Source: Pyrenophora tritici-repentis
Taxonomy: Eukaryota; Ascomycota; Dothideomycetes; Pleosporales; Pleosporaceae
Length of the DNA stretch: 64,000 nt
Assembly: GCF_003171515.1 (NCBI RefSeq)
Contig: NC_089390.1
Location: forward strand, 3,224,001-3,288,000
Direction: 5' to 3'
Part shown: positions 45,188 through 55,714 of the stretch, in pieces
Layout of the letters: each line of letters begins with the position of its first letter
How positions within the stretch are numbered: position 1 is the stretch's first letter
Made by a program: the position numbers and the translations under genes
Notes under the pieces: generated by a model
Told to the model about the DNA's origin: nothing
Database searches by the model: none
Seen by the model: the letters and a program-made list of their open reading frames with translations, nothing else

Positions 45188-46483
45188 ATGGCAGGCATTG
45201 TCACTCCCGATATTCCAGAGGTGGGCCAGCTGGACCCCGAGTACGTTGCCTACACCAACGCTCAGCTCTTTTGACGCAAACCGGTACATTGTTTGGAGTA
45301 ACGACCTTAGTTGTCATACTGAGATGTTATGTTCGTGCCATGATGCTCAGATCGTTCGGCAAAGACGACTGGATCATCTTATTCGCGTTCGTATTTTTCA
45401 CGGCAACATTCATCATATATGCTTTGCAAAACAGGGTGGGATTAGGGAACATGTTCCCGTCATCAAGATGGATGAAGAGCGCCACCGAGAGTTTCTCAAG
45501 TTGCGTCAGGCCCAGTCGATACCTATCGGGGTTGGGCTTGTCAAGATCTCAATCACTTACTTTCTACTGCGTCTTGTGACGAGGAAAGCTTACAGGTGGT
45601 TCTTGGAAGGCTTCATTTTCTTCATGGTATTCTTCACTGCTGCTTGCATCGGAACACTAGGTACGTGGGCGAGAATCTAACATTGGAAAGCTCGTTTACT
45701 GATCAAGCACCAGTAAGTCACACTCTACCTGTCACTTTAGGATGGTATCACAGCGACTTTACCATCCTGGGTGTAACTAAGCGTGTTACTAACATTATTG
45801 CTACTTCTAGATGTTCCAGTGCGTTCCCATATCAGCCGCATAGGACACGAGACTTCGCCTGCCACCATTAGGGTCAGGACATGCAGTGTGTTTCAACAGA
45901 CAAACATTTACTGCCATCGGATTAATAAACACAGGCAAGCAACCAGACTCTCCTTCGCATCTCCTGCTTACTTCAATCAGCCGTAACCATTACGGCGAAC
46001 TTTGTCTTGGCCGTTCTACCTATACCACTCATCAGGCAATTACAACTTAACGGATGCACAAATATCACGCTAGTCTGTATCCTGGCCCTGGGTCTATTCG
46101 CCGGCGTTGCCGCCATCATCAAGTCCGAACAGCAAAAAGCCATCCTCTCCGACCCTGATCCGTTTGTGCTCGATAGCTTCACCATGTGGAGGCTTCTCGA
46201 ATACAACGTTGGAATCATTGCAGCGTCGCTTCCGTCGCTCCGATCCTTGTTCAGAAAGTTTCTCAACACTGGCACTCGAGGTACACCGCCGACTTTAGGC
46301 CTCCGGGTGCCAATCACGTCGCGACACTCGACGCGGATTAAGCCGGCGGATGAGGATGAAGTTCCGTTGGAAGATTGCAAAAGGATTGGTAGTACAGTGG
46401 AGATTTCGACCGGATCTAAGACATTAAATGATGCCAAAGACAGGGATGATAGTGTTTACTCACTCGCGTCTCAAACCATGTAA
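45188..46483 (+). pseudogene. Rhodopsin-domain (SAT4-type) membrane protein, decayed
   Basis: The reading starts with MAGIVTPDIPEVGQLDPEYV at 45188. A missing base at the T4 run 45269-45272 shifts the frame to TGTLFGVTTLVVILRCYVR and FGKDDWIILFAFVFF (the conserved DDW/DDY). A second missing base at GGG 45445-45447 shifts to EHVPVIKMDEERHREFLKL and VGLVKISITYFLLRLV. After a region 45662-45810 whose splicing I could not resolve, FQCVPISAA is followed by TAG at 45841-45843 where the family has Trp. A 46-bp intron at 45935-45980 uses a GC donor (GCAAGC), then VTITANFVLAVLPIPLIRQ, LALGLFAGVAAIIK and EYNVGIIAASLPSLRSL finish the domain to the stop at 46483. Two frameshifts plus one nonsense codon make it a pseudogene. 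Confidence 0.82.
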
Positions 46484-47064
46484 AGCCATATTGGCAATTG
46501 AGGTGATTGTATTACACCACTTTCTTTGTTTAGCAGAACCGTCATAGCCTCATGAGTAAGCACTAAAACATGGTACTCTCTGACAGTCAGATTATGTCAT
46601 TTCACAGAACCCCCCTTACTACCCGCATATTATCTTTTCATGACCCGTACCGTATATTGCAGTCAGGCGAATCACATTTGTCCAAGCAAAAGGAATATCG
46701 GAGGCCGCCATCTGCTTACCTGAGACATTGTTACTCAAACGCATCATAAGCGCCATGTAATTTGCCAGTCCTCCAATAGCATTTAGTTTTGATCCAGCCA
46801 GGGATCCAAACAGACAATCGACTTTGCGCGAACGTTGGAAAATCGGCATGACGATACATGCGTCGTCACACACGAGAGTAAAAAATCGATGAGAGCAATG
46901 TGGGTAGTGAAAGGGTATTATTAGATGTTCCAACGAGAAAATTTCTCTTTTGATAATGTACAAACATCGTGTCCATTCAATATCATTCCATCACACATTC
47001 ATTACACGCTATCCATGACGAGATTCGCCAGTTGTATGTACCATTGCTTGCCAGATGTAGTTGT
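46484..47064. other. Gene-free interval between convergent genes
   Basis: 3' flanks of the rhodopsin-domain pseudogene (+) and the CFEM gene (-). AT-rich, nothing recognised. Confidence 0.5.
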
Positions 47065-47746
47065 TTACAAGACGAGCATGGCGAGGGCGGCAGCACCGAG
47101 GATACCAGCAGCCTGGGTGGCCTGAGGAGCACCACCAGTGAACTGGGAGGCCGAAGCAGAAGCGCTAGCACTGGCGGAGTGGGAAGCAGTGGATTGAGAT
47201 GACATGGATGCAGAGGCGGAGGCGGAAGAAGCGGCGGAGGCAACGGCCGAAGAGACAACTGAGAGGACCGAAGAAGCCGCGGAGGCTTGAGAAGAGGCAG
47301 CTGAGGCGGCAGAAGATGCAGCTGAGGCGACGGCGGAGGTCACGGTGGCAGCAGCAGAGCTGGCAGCAGAGGCAGCACCGCTGGCGTTGGGAATGGTGAT
47401 GGGCACACCAGCGGCCTTGCAAGTAGACTCGACAGCGGAGATGGCGGCTGCCTGGTCAGAAGGGTTGCAAGCCTTCTCAACGCAGGGCTGGACCTGAGAA
47501 AGGAGCTGGCCACCCTTTTGGCAGTGACACTTGAAGTCGGTGAGAGCAGAGCAGCCGTCGCTGGTCAATGGACCGATGAAGCAGTTAAGCTATTTAATGT
47601 TAGTCGAAGTTCAGGAAAAAACACAAGATGCGCGATTGACGCAGCAACGAACTGGAGAGACGTACAGCGCATGACGGGATGTTGTCAAGCTGGGCTGAGG
47701 CAACAGAGGCCAGAGCGATGATGGAGGCGATGGTGAAGCTCTTCAT
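47065..47746 (-). CDS. CFEM-domain protein, probably GPI-anchored
   Basis: Two exons, 47666-47746 and 47065-47589 (76-bp intron), give 201 aa. A signal peptide (MKSFTIASIIALASVASA) leads into the eight-cysteine CFEM domain: IPSCALNCF, DGCSALTDFKCHCQ, QPCVEKAC and VESTC. CFEM proteins are fungal surface or secreted proteins, some of which bind haem or act as effectors. The Asp found before the third Cys in haem binders is present in the form SDGCSALTDF, but ligand use is not established. The rest is a long Ala/Ser repeat spacer (ASSAASAASSQASAASS) ending in a hydrophobic stretch AAGILGAAALAMLVL, as needed for a GPI anchor. The intron splits the domain after the first Cys. Confidence 0.93.
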
Positions 47747-50086
47747 TATGACGGTTGTTTTGGTGTTGATGGATTGGTATAGCGACAGGTATAAGATGTG
47801 TATAACGACAGTGGAGATGATGAGCAATCGAAGAAAGGAGATGGCACCAACTCTTTATATCAAACCAACCCGAGGCGCCCAATGGCTAAACAGGGATCAA
47901 GCTCGCCCGGCTCTGGCTCAATAAACAAGACCTTTGTTATGTGGGTCTTGCCCCCAGCCCGGATCATCGGGTAGCTCCCAGGAGGTATTGCTCGATGTGG
48001 CTGCACTTGATGAGGCCACCCCAGACTAAGTTGCTAGCCGCGGCTGTTCATGGCTGTAATTGCAAAATCCATTCATTACGGACTGAGCCGCTATGCTATT
48101 GACTTTGAGGAGATTCGAAAAAACGGAAAAGCATTTCTAGCCACCTAAGTGCGTGTCTAGATACAACGGTGCAATATGTCGATTGGGTGCCATCGAGCCA
48201 CTGATTCGTTAGGTTTGCCTATGTGGGGATGTTACAGCGAGAAGAGAAGAATGGGGTGGAAGACCTGTCAAGGCGCCAAGAGGAGTGGCGTTGCAGACGC
48301 TAGAAAGCTTATTCTTATTGGATTGGAGTTCGCATGGGTGGGACGGAATGAACCGCTTCCAGGATAGCGCACATGGAGAGAGAATCCGGGGCATGCCTCG
48401 GGACCTGGAACCTACGCGCGGTGACGGGCGCAGCACTAACAACGTAACGTTTGATCAGGCGTGGCAAATAGAAACTGCTATTCGAACGACGCTCTTGGGT
48501 GGACGAGAAGCTGCCACGGCGTGGCCGCAAGCGCATGGCGACACACACACAACAATCGATATTCCGTCGCTCGATCCGTTGTAAACCCCGCAAAATCCTA
48601 CCCGTTCTCGGTCAAAGAACCGGATATGGCGTTGCTAATGTTTCTCGCCTGAAAGGTTGCGCAGGCACATGCAGGAACCTAGCCAACGGCCTGAACGGAT
48701 GTGTCATCCGAATGCGCACCCTTACACGCAGTTGTCCGGGCTCGGGAAGGCTGGTGGAGTAGCGTAGGTGCTGCCATGCCTACGTTTCGCTACACAGACA
48801 TGCGTCAAACAGAGTGCTCCGACATGAAGTCGGAGGACGCCTCTCTCCTGCGCCGCAGTCAGTGAATACGATCAAATTGTTGAACACTAAGGTCGTGCGT
48901 GTTCCTTGCATCATTTAGATGCGGAGACAGCTTCCTCCTGAGGAAGGATCCGTCAATTCAGTGTGCCTGCTGAATCAAGTTCCTCGGCAACATGTGCCAG
49001 CCCAGTTTGTGGAAATGGTGCGGTAAAGAGGAGAAGCCGGGGGGAGATCTGGGGAAACAAGCGTCCTTGTCATGGTCATGGCTGTGACGAAGGCATTGCT
49101 ACGCAGCTCATAGGTGCGCATGAGTCTACCGGGCCTTTGAGGTCAATTCAAACCCACAGCATGCGATTCTGTCGCTTGCCCAGTATTGCCGCAACATGGC
49201 AGATGCAGGATTCGGCGAGGGAACAGCGGCACAAGCTCATTTCCACTGCATGTCCCATGATCAGCTGGTTGTATCCGGGTATTGTGTGTCTGGGGGCGAC
49301 GATCTTGAACGGGGTGATGATGGGCTCCTGTCGCAACACTTTGGTGAACATGTATTGGGAGCTCATTCGAAGGCGACGCACAGCCATGTGCCCAATTTAT
49401 GTACCTACCCCATCACTGCTCGCATCTATACGTTTGTGAAATTCAGGAACGAGGAACAATAAAAATAGTTTGATGTGCATATGGCACGCGTGATGGCGCT
49501 TCCACCAAGTCCCCATCATGAAGAGATGGACCACCATATCCACAGACAGATGGTCAGATCGAAGTACTAGAAAGACGTTTGCTTAGGCAAAGCTCGCAGT
49601 CAGCTACAGGTCGTGCTTGATGAGCTCTCCGGATGTCCCAAAGGCCTGTACACCAAGACAAGTCGAGGCTGTCAGGTACGGTTCGCAGTCGGTGGCGTGA
49701 TAGATACGGTTACCAAACACGATCTGCGGTGAAGCCAACCCAAAGTCCAATCCCGAAAAGGCGGCTTTGCAACTCGGTGATGCAGCTGAGGTATACATTT
49801 TACGTTGAGTGGTAGGTGGAGTGTCAAGGTGAAGGTGTATTCCTGTCAGCTGGATGAGATAAGACCTGGGACTCGGCGCTAACTCGGTTCACGTCAAGAG
49901 CAGGCAAAGGCGCGCTAGTGAAACTTCCATCAGTTGTTCGCGATGCAGCATTCACGACCAGGTAGGCTTTGCATATCGACATTTATCACAACCAGTACAG
50001 ACTATTCATCGCTGGCGTTCCGGTCGCGACTACTCCGCTGTGACGTCTCTTCAACAAATTTCTCGCCCTCGTAACAACACGCCATA
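47747..50086. other. Gene-free interval of 2.3 kb
   Basis: Head-to-head spacer between the CFEM gene (-) and Prp46 (+). A 64-codon minus-strand frame at 49604-49798 (start MYTSAASPSCKAAFSG) and other short frames have no recognised family. A small hairpin TCCGAC-ATGAA-GTCGGA lies at about 48817-48834. I cannot identify a gene here. Confidence 0.5.
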
Positions 50087-51636
50087 ATGGCCGATACTGC
50101 AGCTTCGCGCCCCCCAAGCACAGCAGAACAGCTTATAAGGTCGTCGTCGAAGCGGACACGAGAGATATTCGCCGCCGATTTTGCCTCTTCTGCGGCGCTA
50201 GATCACGCCTCCAATGGTAGCTTCTCGATACATCCAACCACACCAGCACCCTCGGCCGCCGCAGACCAAGTAGGTGTCGCATCGCGTATTCGCAACGAAT
50301 ATGAGCACGTGCGCGATCTACCACCTGCGCTGGCTGCGAAAATGGCGAGTGCAGCATCTACAGCTGCTGAGCGACGTAAGAAGATCAAGGCGCAGAATGC
50401 TGAGGAGAAGGCTTCAGATCCCAAGATGCAAAGGATGATTGAGGGCGTCTCAGAAAAGGCGGACAAGGCTAAGGATGCACAGTCTATGCAGCTGGCAGTA
50501 AGGGCAGGAGGAAAGGGCGCCGCTCCAAATGCGCAGGGACCTACACCGAATAGGAACCAGACATCCAGCGCGCTGGTTAGGAAGGACGTTGTCAGGCAAG
50601 CGAAGCCCGACTGGCATGCGCCCTGGAAGGTCAAGACGGTCATCAGTGGCCACATGGGATGGGTAAGTGAAGTCTATACCCCACTATTCATAACAGGGAC
50701 TGACTTGGATAGGTTCGATCAGTGGCCATGGAGCCTGGAAACCAATGGTTCGCTACTGGCGCCGCAGACAGAACCATCAAGCTTTGGGATCTCATCAGTG
50801 GCCAGTTGAAGATCACACTCACAGGACATATCTCGGCCGTCCGAGGGCTCGCAGTCAGCCCAAGGCACCCATACCTCTTTTCGTGCGGAGAAGACAAGAT
50901 GGTCAAGTGCTGGGATCTGGAAACCAACAAAGTAATTCGACATTACCACGGCCATCTCAGCGGTGTCTACTCCTTATCGCTCCACCCAACCGTAGATGTG
51001 TTATGCACAGGAGGACGAGACGGTGTAGTCCGCGTATGGGACATGCGATCGCGCAGCAACATCCACGTCCTCGGCGGCCACAAGGGCACCATTTCCTCGA
51101 TCCAATGCCAAGAAGCCGAACCCCAAGTCCTCTCTGGCAGTATGGACAGCACCATCCGCCTCTGGGACCTCGTCGCTGGAAAGACGCGCACAGTACTAAC
51201 TCACCACAAGAAATCCGTCCGCTCCCTCGCCATCCACCCCACCGAATTCACCTTTGCCTCTGGCTCCGCACAATCCGCAAAGCAATGGCTCTGCCCCAAC
51301 GGCGACTTTATGCAAAACTTCTCCCCCGTCGAGAGTATCATCAACACGCTGTCTGTAAACGAGGATAACATCATGTTTGCTGGTAGCGACAATGGCGAAG
51401 CTGCCTTCTACGACTGGAAGACTGGGCATCGCTTCCAACACACGGAGAGCATCGCGCAGCCTGGTTCCCTCCAGGCCGAAGCCGGTGTCATGTGCTCGAC
51501 GTTTGATAAAACCGGTCTTCGTCTTATTACCGGTGAGTCGGATAAGTCGATCAAGATTTGGAAGCAGGATGAGAATGCGACCGAGGAAACGCATCCATTG
51601 GACTGGAAACCCACGCTGGGACGCCAGAAGTATTAG
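50087..51636 (+). CDS. prp46: Pre-mRNA-splicing factor Prp46 (PLRG1), WD40 protein
   Basis: Two exons, 50087-50662 and 50713-51636 (50-bp intron), give 499 aa. The ATG at 50087 follows a CATA context and opens [20 protein letters not shown]. The first 180 residues are a mostly helical, charged region. Seven WD40 repeats follow from about residue 188: [83 protein letters not shown], and [12 protein letters not shown]. The end has [23 protein letters not shown]1/Prp46 is a stable member of the NineTeen/Prp19-associated complex in the spliceosome. Nothing unusual in this copy. Confidence 0.95.
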
Positions 51637-52086
51637 CGTGGGTATGTTGTATGCATTGGGCTTGGAGTTGGAAATGGTATTTCGGGGTATATAATGAGTT
51701 ACTGTGTGGACTTTTCATATGCATCATCAGTCTGGCTGGGTGGATGACAGACAAGGCGCGGTACATGGATTTCTGTTCACTGTATGGTGAATCATTCGAA
51801 AAATGTATACTATCCCATATGAATGAACATGGCGAGACATGAAGTGCACCTAGGTGACATAAAATACTGGACAGTGTGGGCACGCACCCAATAGACGTGT
51901 CTGGCGACTACAGTGGCTTTTTTATACTAGTATGTCCAGTATTTTATGACACCCGGGTGAGTGAGTGCCTACATAATCGACATTCTGATACGATTGCAGC
52001 AAGCAAGTACAGCATGAATTTGATGGACATGTTAATGCAACCCTCAATAATCCCTAATACCCTCGTTGTACATCCGCCTTCGTAAC
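51637..52086. other. Convergent 3' intergenic interval containing a MITE-like inverted repeat
   Basis: Tail-to-tail spacer between Prp46 (+) and Vps11 (-). It contains the 113-bp inverted-repeat element described separately; otherwise AT-rich 3'-flank sequence. Confidence 0.6.
51847..51959. mobile_element. MITE-like inverted-repeat element, 113 bp
   Basis: The two ends are 27-bp inverted repeats that match at 24 of 27 positions: the left arm 51847-51873 begins CACCTAGGTG and contains CATAAAATACTGGACA, and the right arm 51933-51959 is its complement ending CACCCGGGTG. The loop is about 59 bp. The outer ten bases of each arm are themselves palindromic. AGTG directly flanks both sides (51843-51846, 51960-51963) and may be a 4-bp target duplication. 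A transcription-related hairpin is the alternative. Confidence 0.7.
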
Positions 52087-55000
52087 CTACTCCGCACTAC
52101 CAACGCCCATAACTCCCCTTCCAAACCACTCACTAATGACCGCGAAACCATCCCTACCCCTCTTGAGTGCATCCTGGAAGAGATCGTGTCTCTCCGCGCT
52201 TTCCACCTGCGCGCGCCTAATGGCCTTGACCGTCGCATTACTCGAGCTGCAAATGGGGCACTCAACCTCGGCATCATGCACATCCTCATCCGTACTGAGA
52301 CAACTCTGATGATAGCTATGCTTGCACAGAAAGTGAACAACGGGTAACTCTAGAGTCTTCATGCACACCTGACAGCGCGAGTTCTGGAACACAGCAGGCT
52401 TAGTGTTGAGATTCTCTAGCTCGATCTTCTTGCTTTCCGTGTCAGCGCGGAAAGTCTCAATGTTACGGCGGTTTGCTGCAATTTCAGCGCGTTCGCGTTC
52501 GATGGTCGTACTGAGATAGGCCTTGATCATGCCCATAGTTGCGACGCCGTTGGTGGAAAGGGTCTGAATTACTTGAAGAGGAGCCATGAGGCCGTCGTCG
52601 TCAATCTTTTTGAGAACCGAATCCAGTTCGTCGCCAGCTTCAGCTAAGATTTCAGGCGATGAGGTAAAGTAGGCGAGTGCAGCGGGGTAGAGAGCTGGCT
52701 CCTCGGGGCCGTATTTTCGTAGCGCGCGAATGGCGCCTTGGGTGTCGTTTGCGGCGGTGTAGGAACGGAAGATGTCAAAGTGAAGTCCCTGTTGTTCGCG
52801 TACGAGGATCGCACCATCGCGGAAGTTGGAAAGATGAGAGAGTAATAAGACGTTCGAAGTGTCTATGGGTATGTCTTTTCCCTCGATGAGCTTCTTGGCT
52901 TTGTTTTCCCAGTCTTGTCGCTCGCCATCTTTCTTCGAGGACGCAGTATGCAAGTACATCTCGAATAGAGTGGTATACAGATCAACCTTGTCATCTTCGC
53001 GGAGGTCATCGGATGCAATACATGCTTCAAGAAACACTATGAATTCTTGAGCATGGTCGACGAATGCCGAGAAGGCAGTTCGCGGCTTTGGCACTTTGTA
53101 CTCTGGCGCAGGCTCGTCTGTAGTCGTCTCGACGATTTGAGCTTGGCTCATAGTGTCTTTCTGCTCACCCGTGGGAGGCGACGCCAGTGCGTTGCTGTTC
53201 ATATAGGGTAGCGGCAGCAATGCGGCAAGATTCTGTACAGCGCTTGATGCAACGCCTAAACCCATTCCTATGCCCCCTCCAGAGGAAGGAGCATTAGGTA
53301 TGACTATAGCATCCTTCTTCGGTCGGAAAGTTCCAGTATAGTAATCGATGAACAGCTGCGTAGTGTCTCTGGGGATGTGCTGCAGCAGTACTGTAGCATA
53401 CTTCATGAGATTGAAGTAAGCTACCTCGGGCTCTAGTCGCCATATATATGCCAAGGCCTCCGCATACCGTTTTGAATCCTCGATTAGCACGTCAACAACC
53501 AATTCATGCTCACCGTGTTTTCGAGCTAGGAAGGCTGCCTGGTCATAGTAGCCTCCCTGTCGGCACATGGAGATAGCAGTGTCCAGGTCGAACTTGAGGT
53601 CATCGGGTGATTTGATGAATTCTTCAAGCTTATCTACATCCTTGAGCTTAGCGTAGCAGTTCAACAGCAGGGTCGTGTGATCAGATGTCGCTTTGTGATG
53701 ATCGTGAAGCTCTTCGAGATACTCTATCAGGTTATGTATCCTTTGCGTATCAAGGAACTGGGTTGATCGTCAGCGCACTGTCTGCTCCGGGACTGAAGTT
53801 CATTTACCTTCCGAATGACTTGGGATGGCTCCGTATTATCAATAGCCTTTAGATACTGTTGCATAGCGGTGTCGTAGTCCTGCTTGGAATACAAGTAGTC
53901 GCCAAATTTACGGAGAATGACATTTTGTTGCGAAGAATCCAGCCCTGCTTTCTGGGCTAGGTTGATGGCCAGGACGTATAGGTTACGTTGGTAGAGTATG
54001 TCCAATTTCTGTGCAAAGGGCTTCTCGTGATATCTGAGGATCTTGCTTTCGTCAGCTCACAATCGCCCATGGTCTGCAAGTACTATACCTTTCCGTCAAT
54101 TGTAAAGACGAAGAGATCACCCCATTCGGATATGATGGCTTTCACTTGCGATGTCAACTGCTCCTGGTGCGCAACAAACCTCAGTTCGGTGTTAAGAAGG
54201 GTGAAACTAGACGTGTTGAAGACATCGTCGGCTGCCCCAACACCAAAAGCTCGGAGAGGGTTGGATCGGGGCATCGTATTTGACTTTGGAGGTGAAACGA
54301 TGGCGACGTAATCTTTGTATACCGAGATCATCTTCTTCTCGCCCTCGTACGTGTATGGCGGCCCGCGACCATGCTGCCCGTAGTAGTATATAGCATCATT
54401 CCGTGCCACCACGACGTCTCGAGACGCCTTGTCTACGGCCATGCAGCCGACACCGCAACCATATTCGTCAAGTGACTTTGCAGGCTGCCCTTGTCCCCTT
54501 CCAGATATCACCAGTGTCAGGATACGCGCAGTGGTTGCGATGTATAGGGTTGTAATGCTTCCCTCACGGAACTCGATGCCAGTGATGGGCTCTTCAGATT
54601 CGAACACTGTCCGTTGCCGCGCGCCCCGATCGTGGATCAAATCGCCTCGTACGACGGTGACAGCGCCGTTTGCGAATCCGACAGCGAGTTGCGACAAGTC
54701 ATCGAGGGCGGCAAATGCGGATATGGGGAACTGCTTGCGTCCATTGTGAACTGTGAGGGTGCTCTGACACCGCGGAATGCCCGTCTTCTTCTCTAGCTTG
54801 TCCAGAGCCCATACTTTTAGTATCGGCTCGGCTGACAGATCTTCTGCTATGGTGACTAGGAGCGAGGTGCCTTCAATCTGCTTCATGTGGGTGATTGCGC
54901 CTGCGTCATGGGCCTTGAATGCGCGCACGACCTTGAAGGCCTGCGACACGATGCGAACGACGCCATCTGCACTGCCAAAGAAGATGCTCTCTGACCCGGA

Positions 55001-55220
55001 GACTATGCACGTGATTTTCCCAACCTATGAATGTTTATAAGACGCTGTATTGTGGGCAGAGAAAGCTATTGCCATACCTCGGACAGGAAGGAGCTCTCGT
55101 CGTCCGGGAGCTTGACTTGCGAGACGTCGAAGAACTTGAACTGCCACTGTTCGCGCATTAGCCTTGCCATATTCCGGCGCAGGGGGTGAATGGATATACA
55201 CTGACCGGAGTGACTGCCAT
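52087..55220 (-). CDS. vps11: Vps11/Pep5, core subunit of HOPS and CORVET tethering complexes
   Basis: Five exons: 55206-55220, 55078-55146, 54089-55024, 53808-54041, 52087-53757, giving 974 aa; introns of 59, 53, 47 and 50 bp. Exon 1 is only 15 nt (MAVTP); splicing gives MAVTPWQFKFFDVSQVKLPD, the standard Vps11 start. A beta-propeller N-terminus (to about residue 330) precedes clathrin-repeat helices (YQRNLYVLAINLAQKAGLD, YLKAIDNTEPSQVIRKFLDT). The C-terminus has a RING-type zinc finger near 877-917 (CQVCMKTLELPVVHFLCKHS and CPIC). The protein acts at endosome and vacuole membranes in fusion and is essential for vacuole biogenesis in yeast. It is head-to-head with the mRNA export factor. Confidence 0.95.
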
Positions 55221-55714
55221 AGTGCTATCGCTCCATGCTCGCCGTTGCTGCAATGGCAAGAGCGTCACTCTCCCAACCGTGGCTAAGCAGGTGCGATCCA
55301 CCCGTCAGCCGTGCGCCCACCAATCGGCGGCAGCGATGTGTCGAGTGGCTGTGCACCGGGCTTGGCGCCAGCCCACTTGATTGTCTTGCTGCCTCACCCT
55401 CACCCTTTTCCTCTTCTTACCACCACACTCACCACCATTTAATCCATCTGCATCGGCGCTTCATCAACAGAAGGCCCCATCAAACGCGCTCCACTCTCTA
55501 CGTTCGCGCAAGCCCACTTCGACTCTCTTATACACGAGTCCTCACCACCAGCGACGCGCCTGCTCTCCACAGCGCGCTCCTTTGTCCTCACAGCCTGTGC
55601 CACTACTCCAGTCGCGTCCAAACAAAGCTCCTCAGTCGCCCATCCGACATCAGTGCGCTCTCCCATCAACGCACGCTTAGCCCAAGTATTACCATCCCTC
55701 ACCTACTCATCAAC
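55221..55714. promoter_or_regulatory. Divergent promoter shared by vps11 and the ALY/REF gene
   Basis: The 494-bp interval between two opposite ATGs is C/T- and CA-rich (for example CACCCTCACCCTTTTCC near 55394), as in many fungal housekeeping promoters. No single site can be named with confidence. Confidence 0.5.

Noticed and set aside
49604..49798. 64-codon minus-strand frame with three Cys
   Set aside because: Too short and without signal peptide or recognised family; possible relic but not supportable as a gene.
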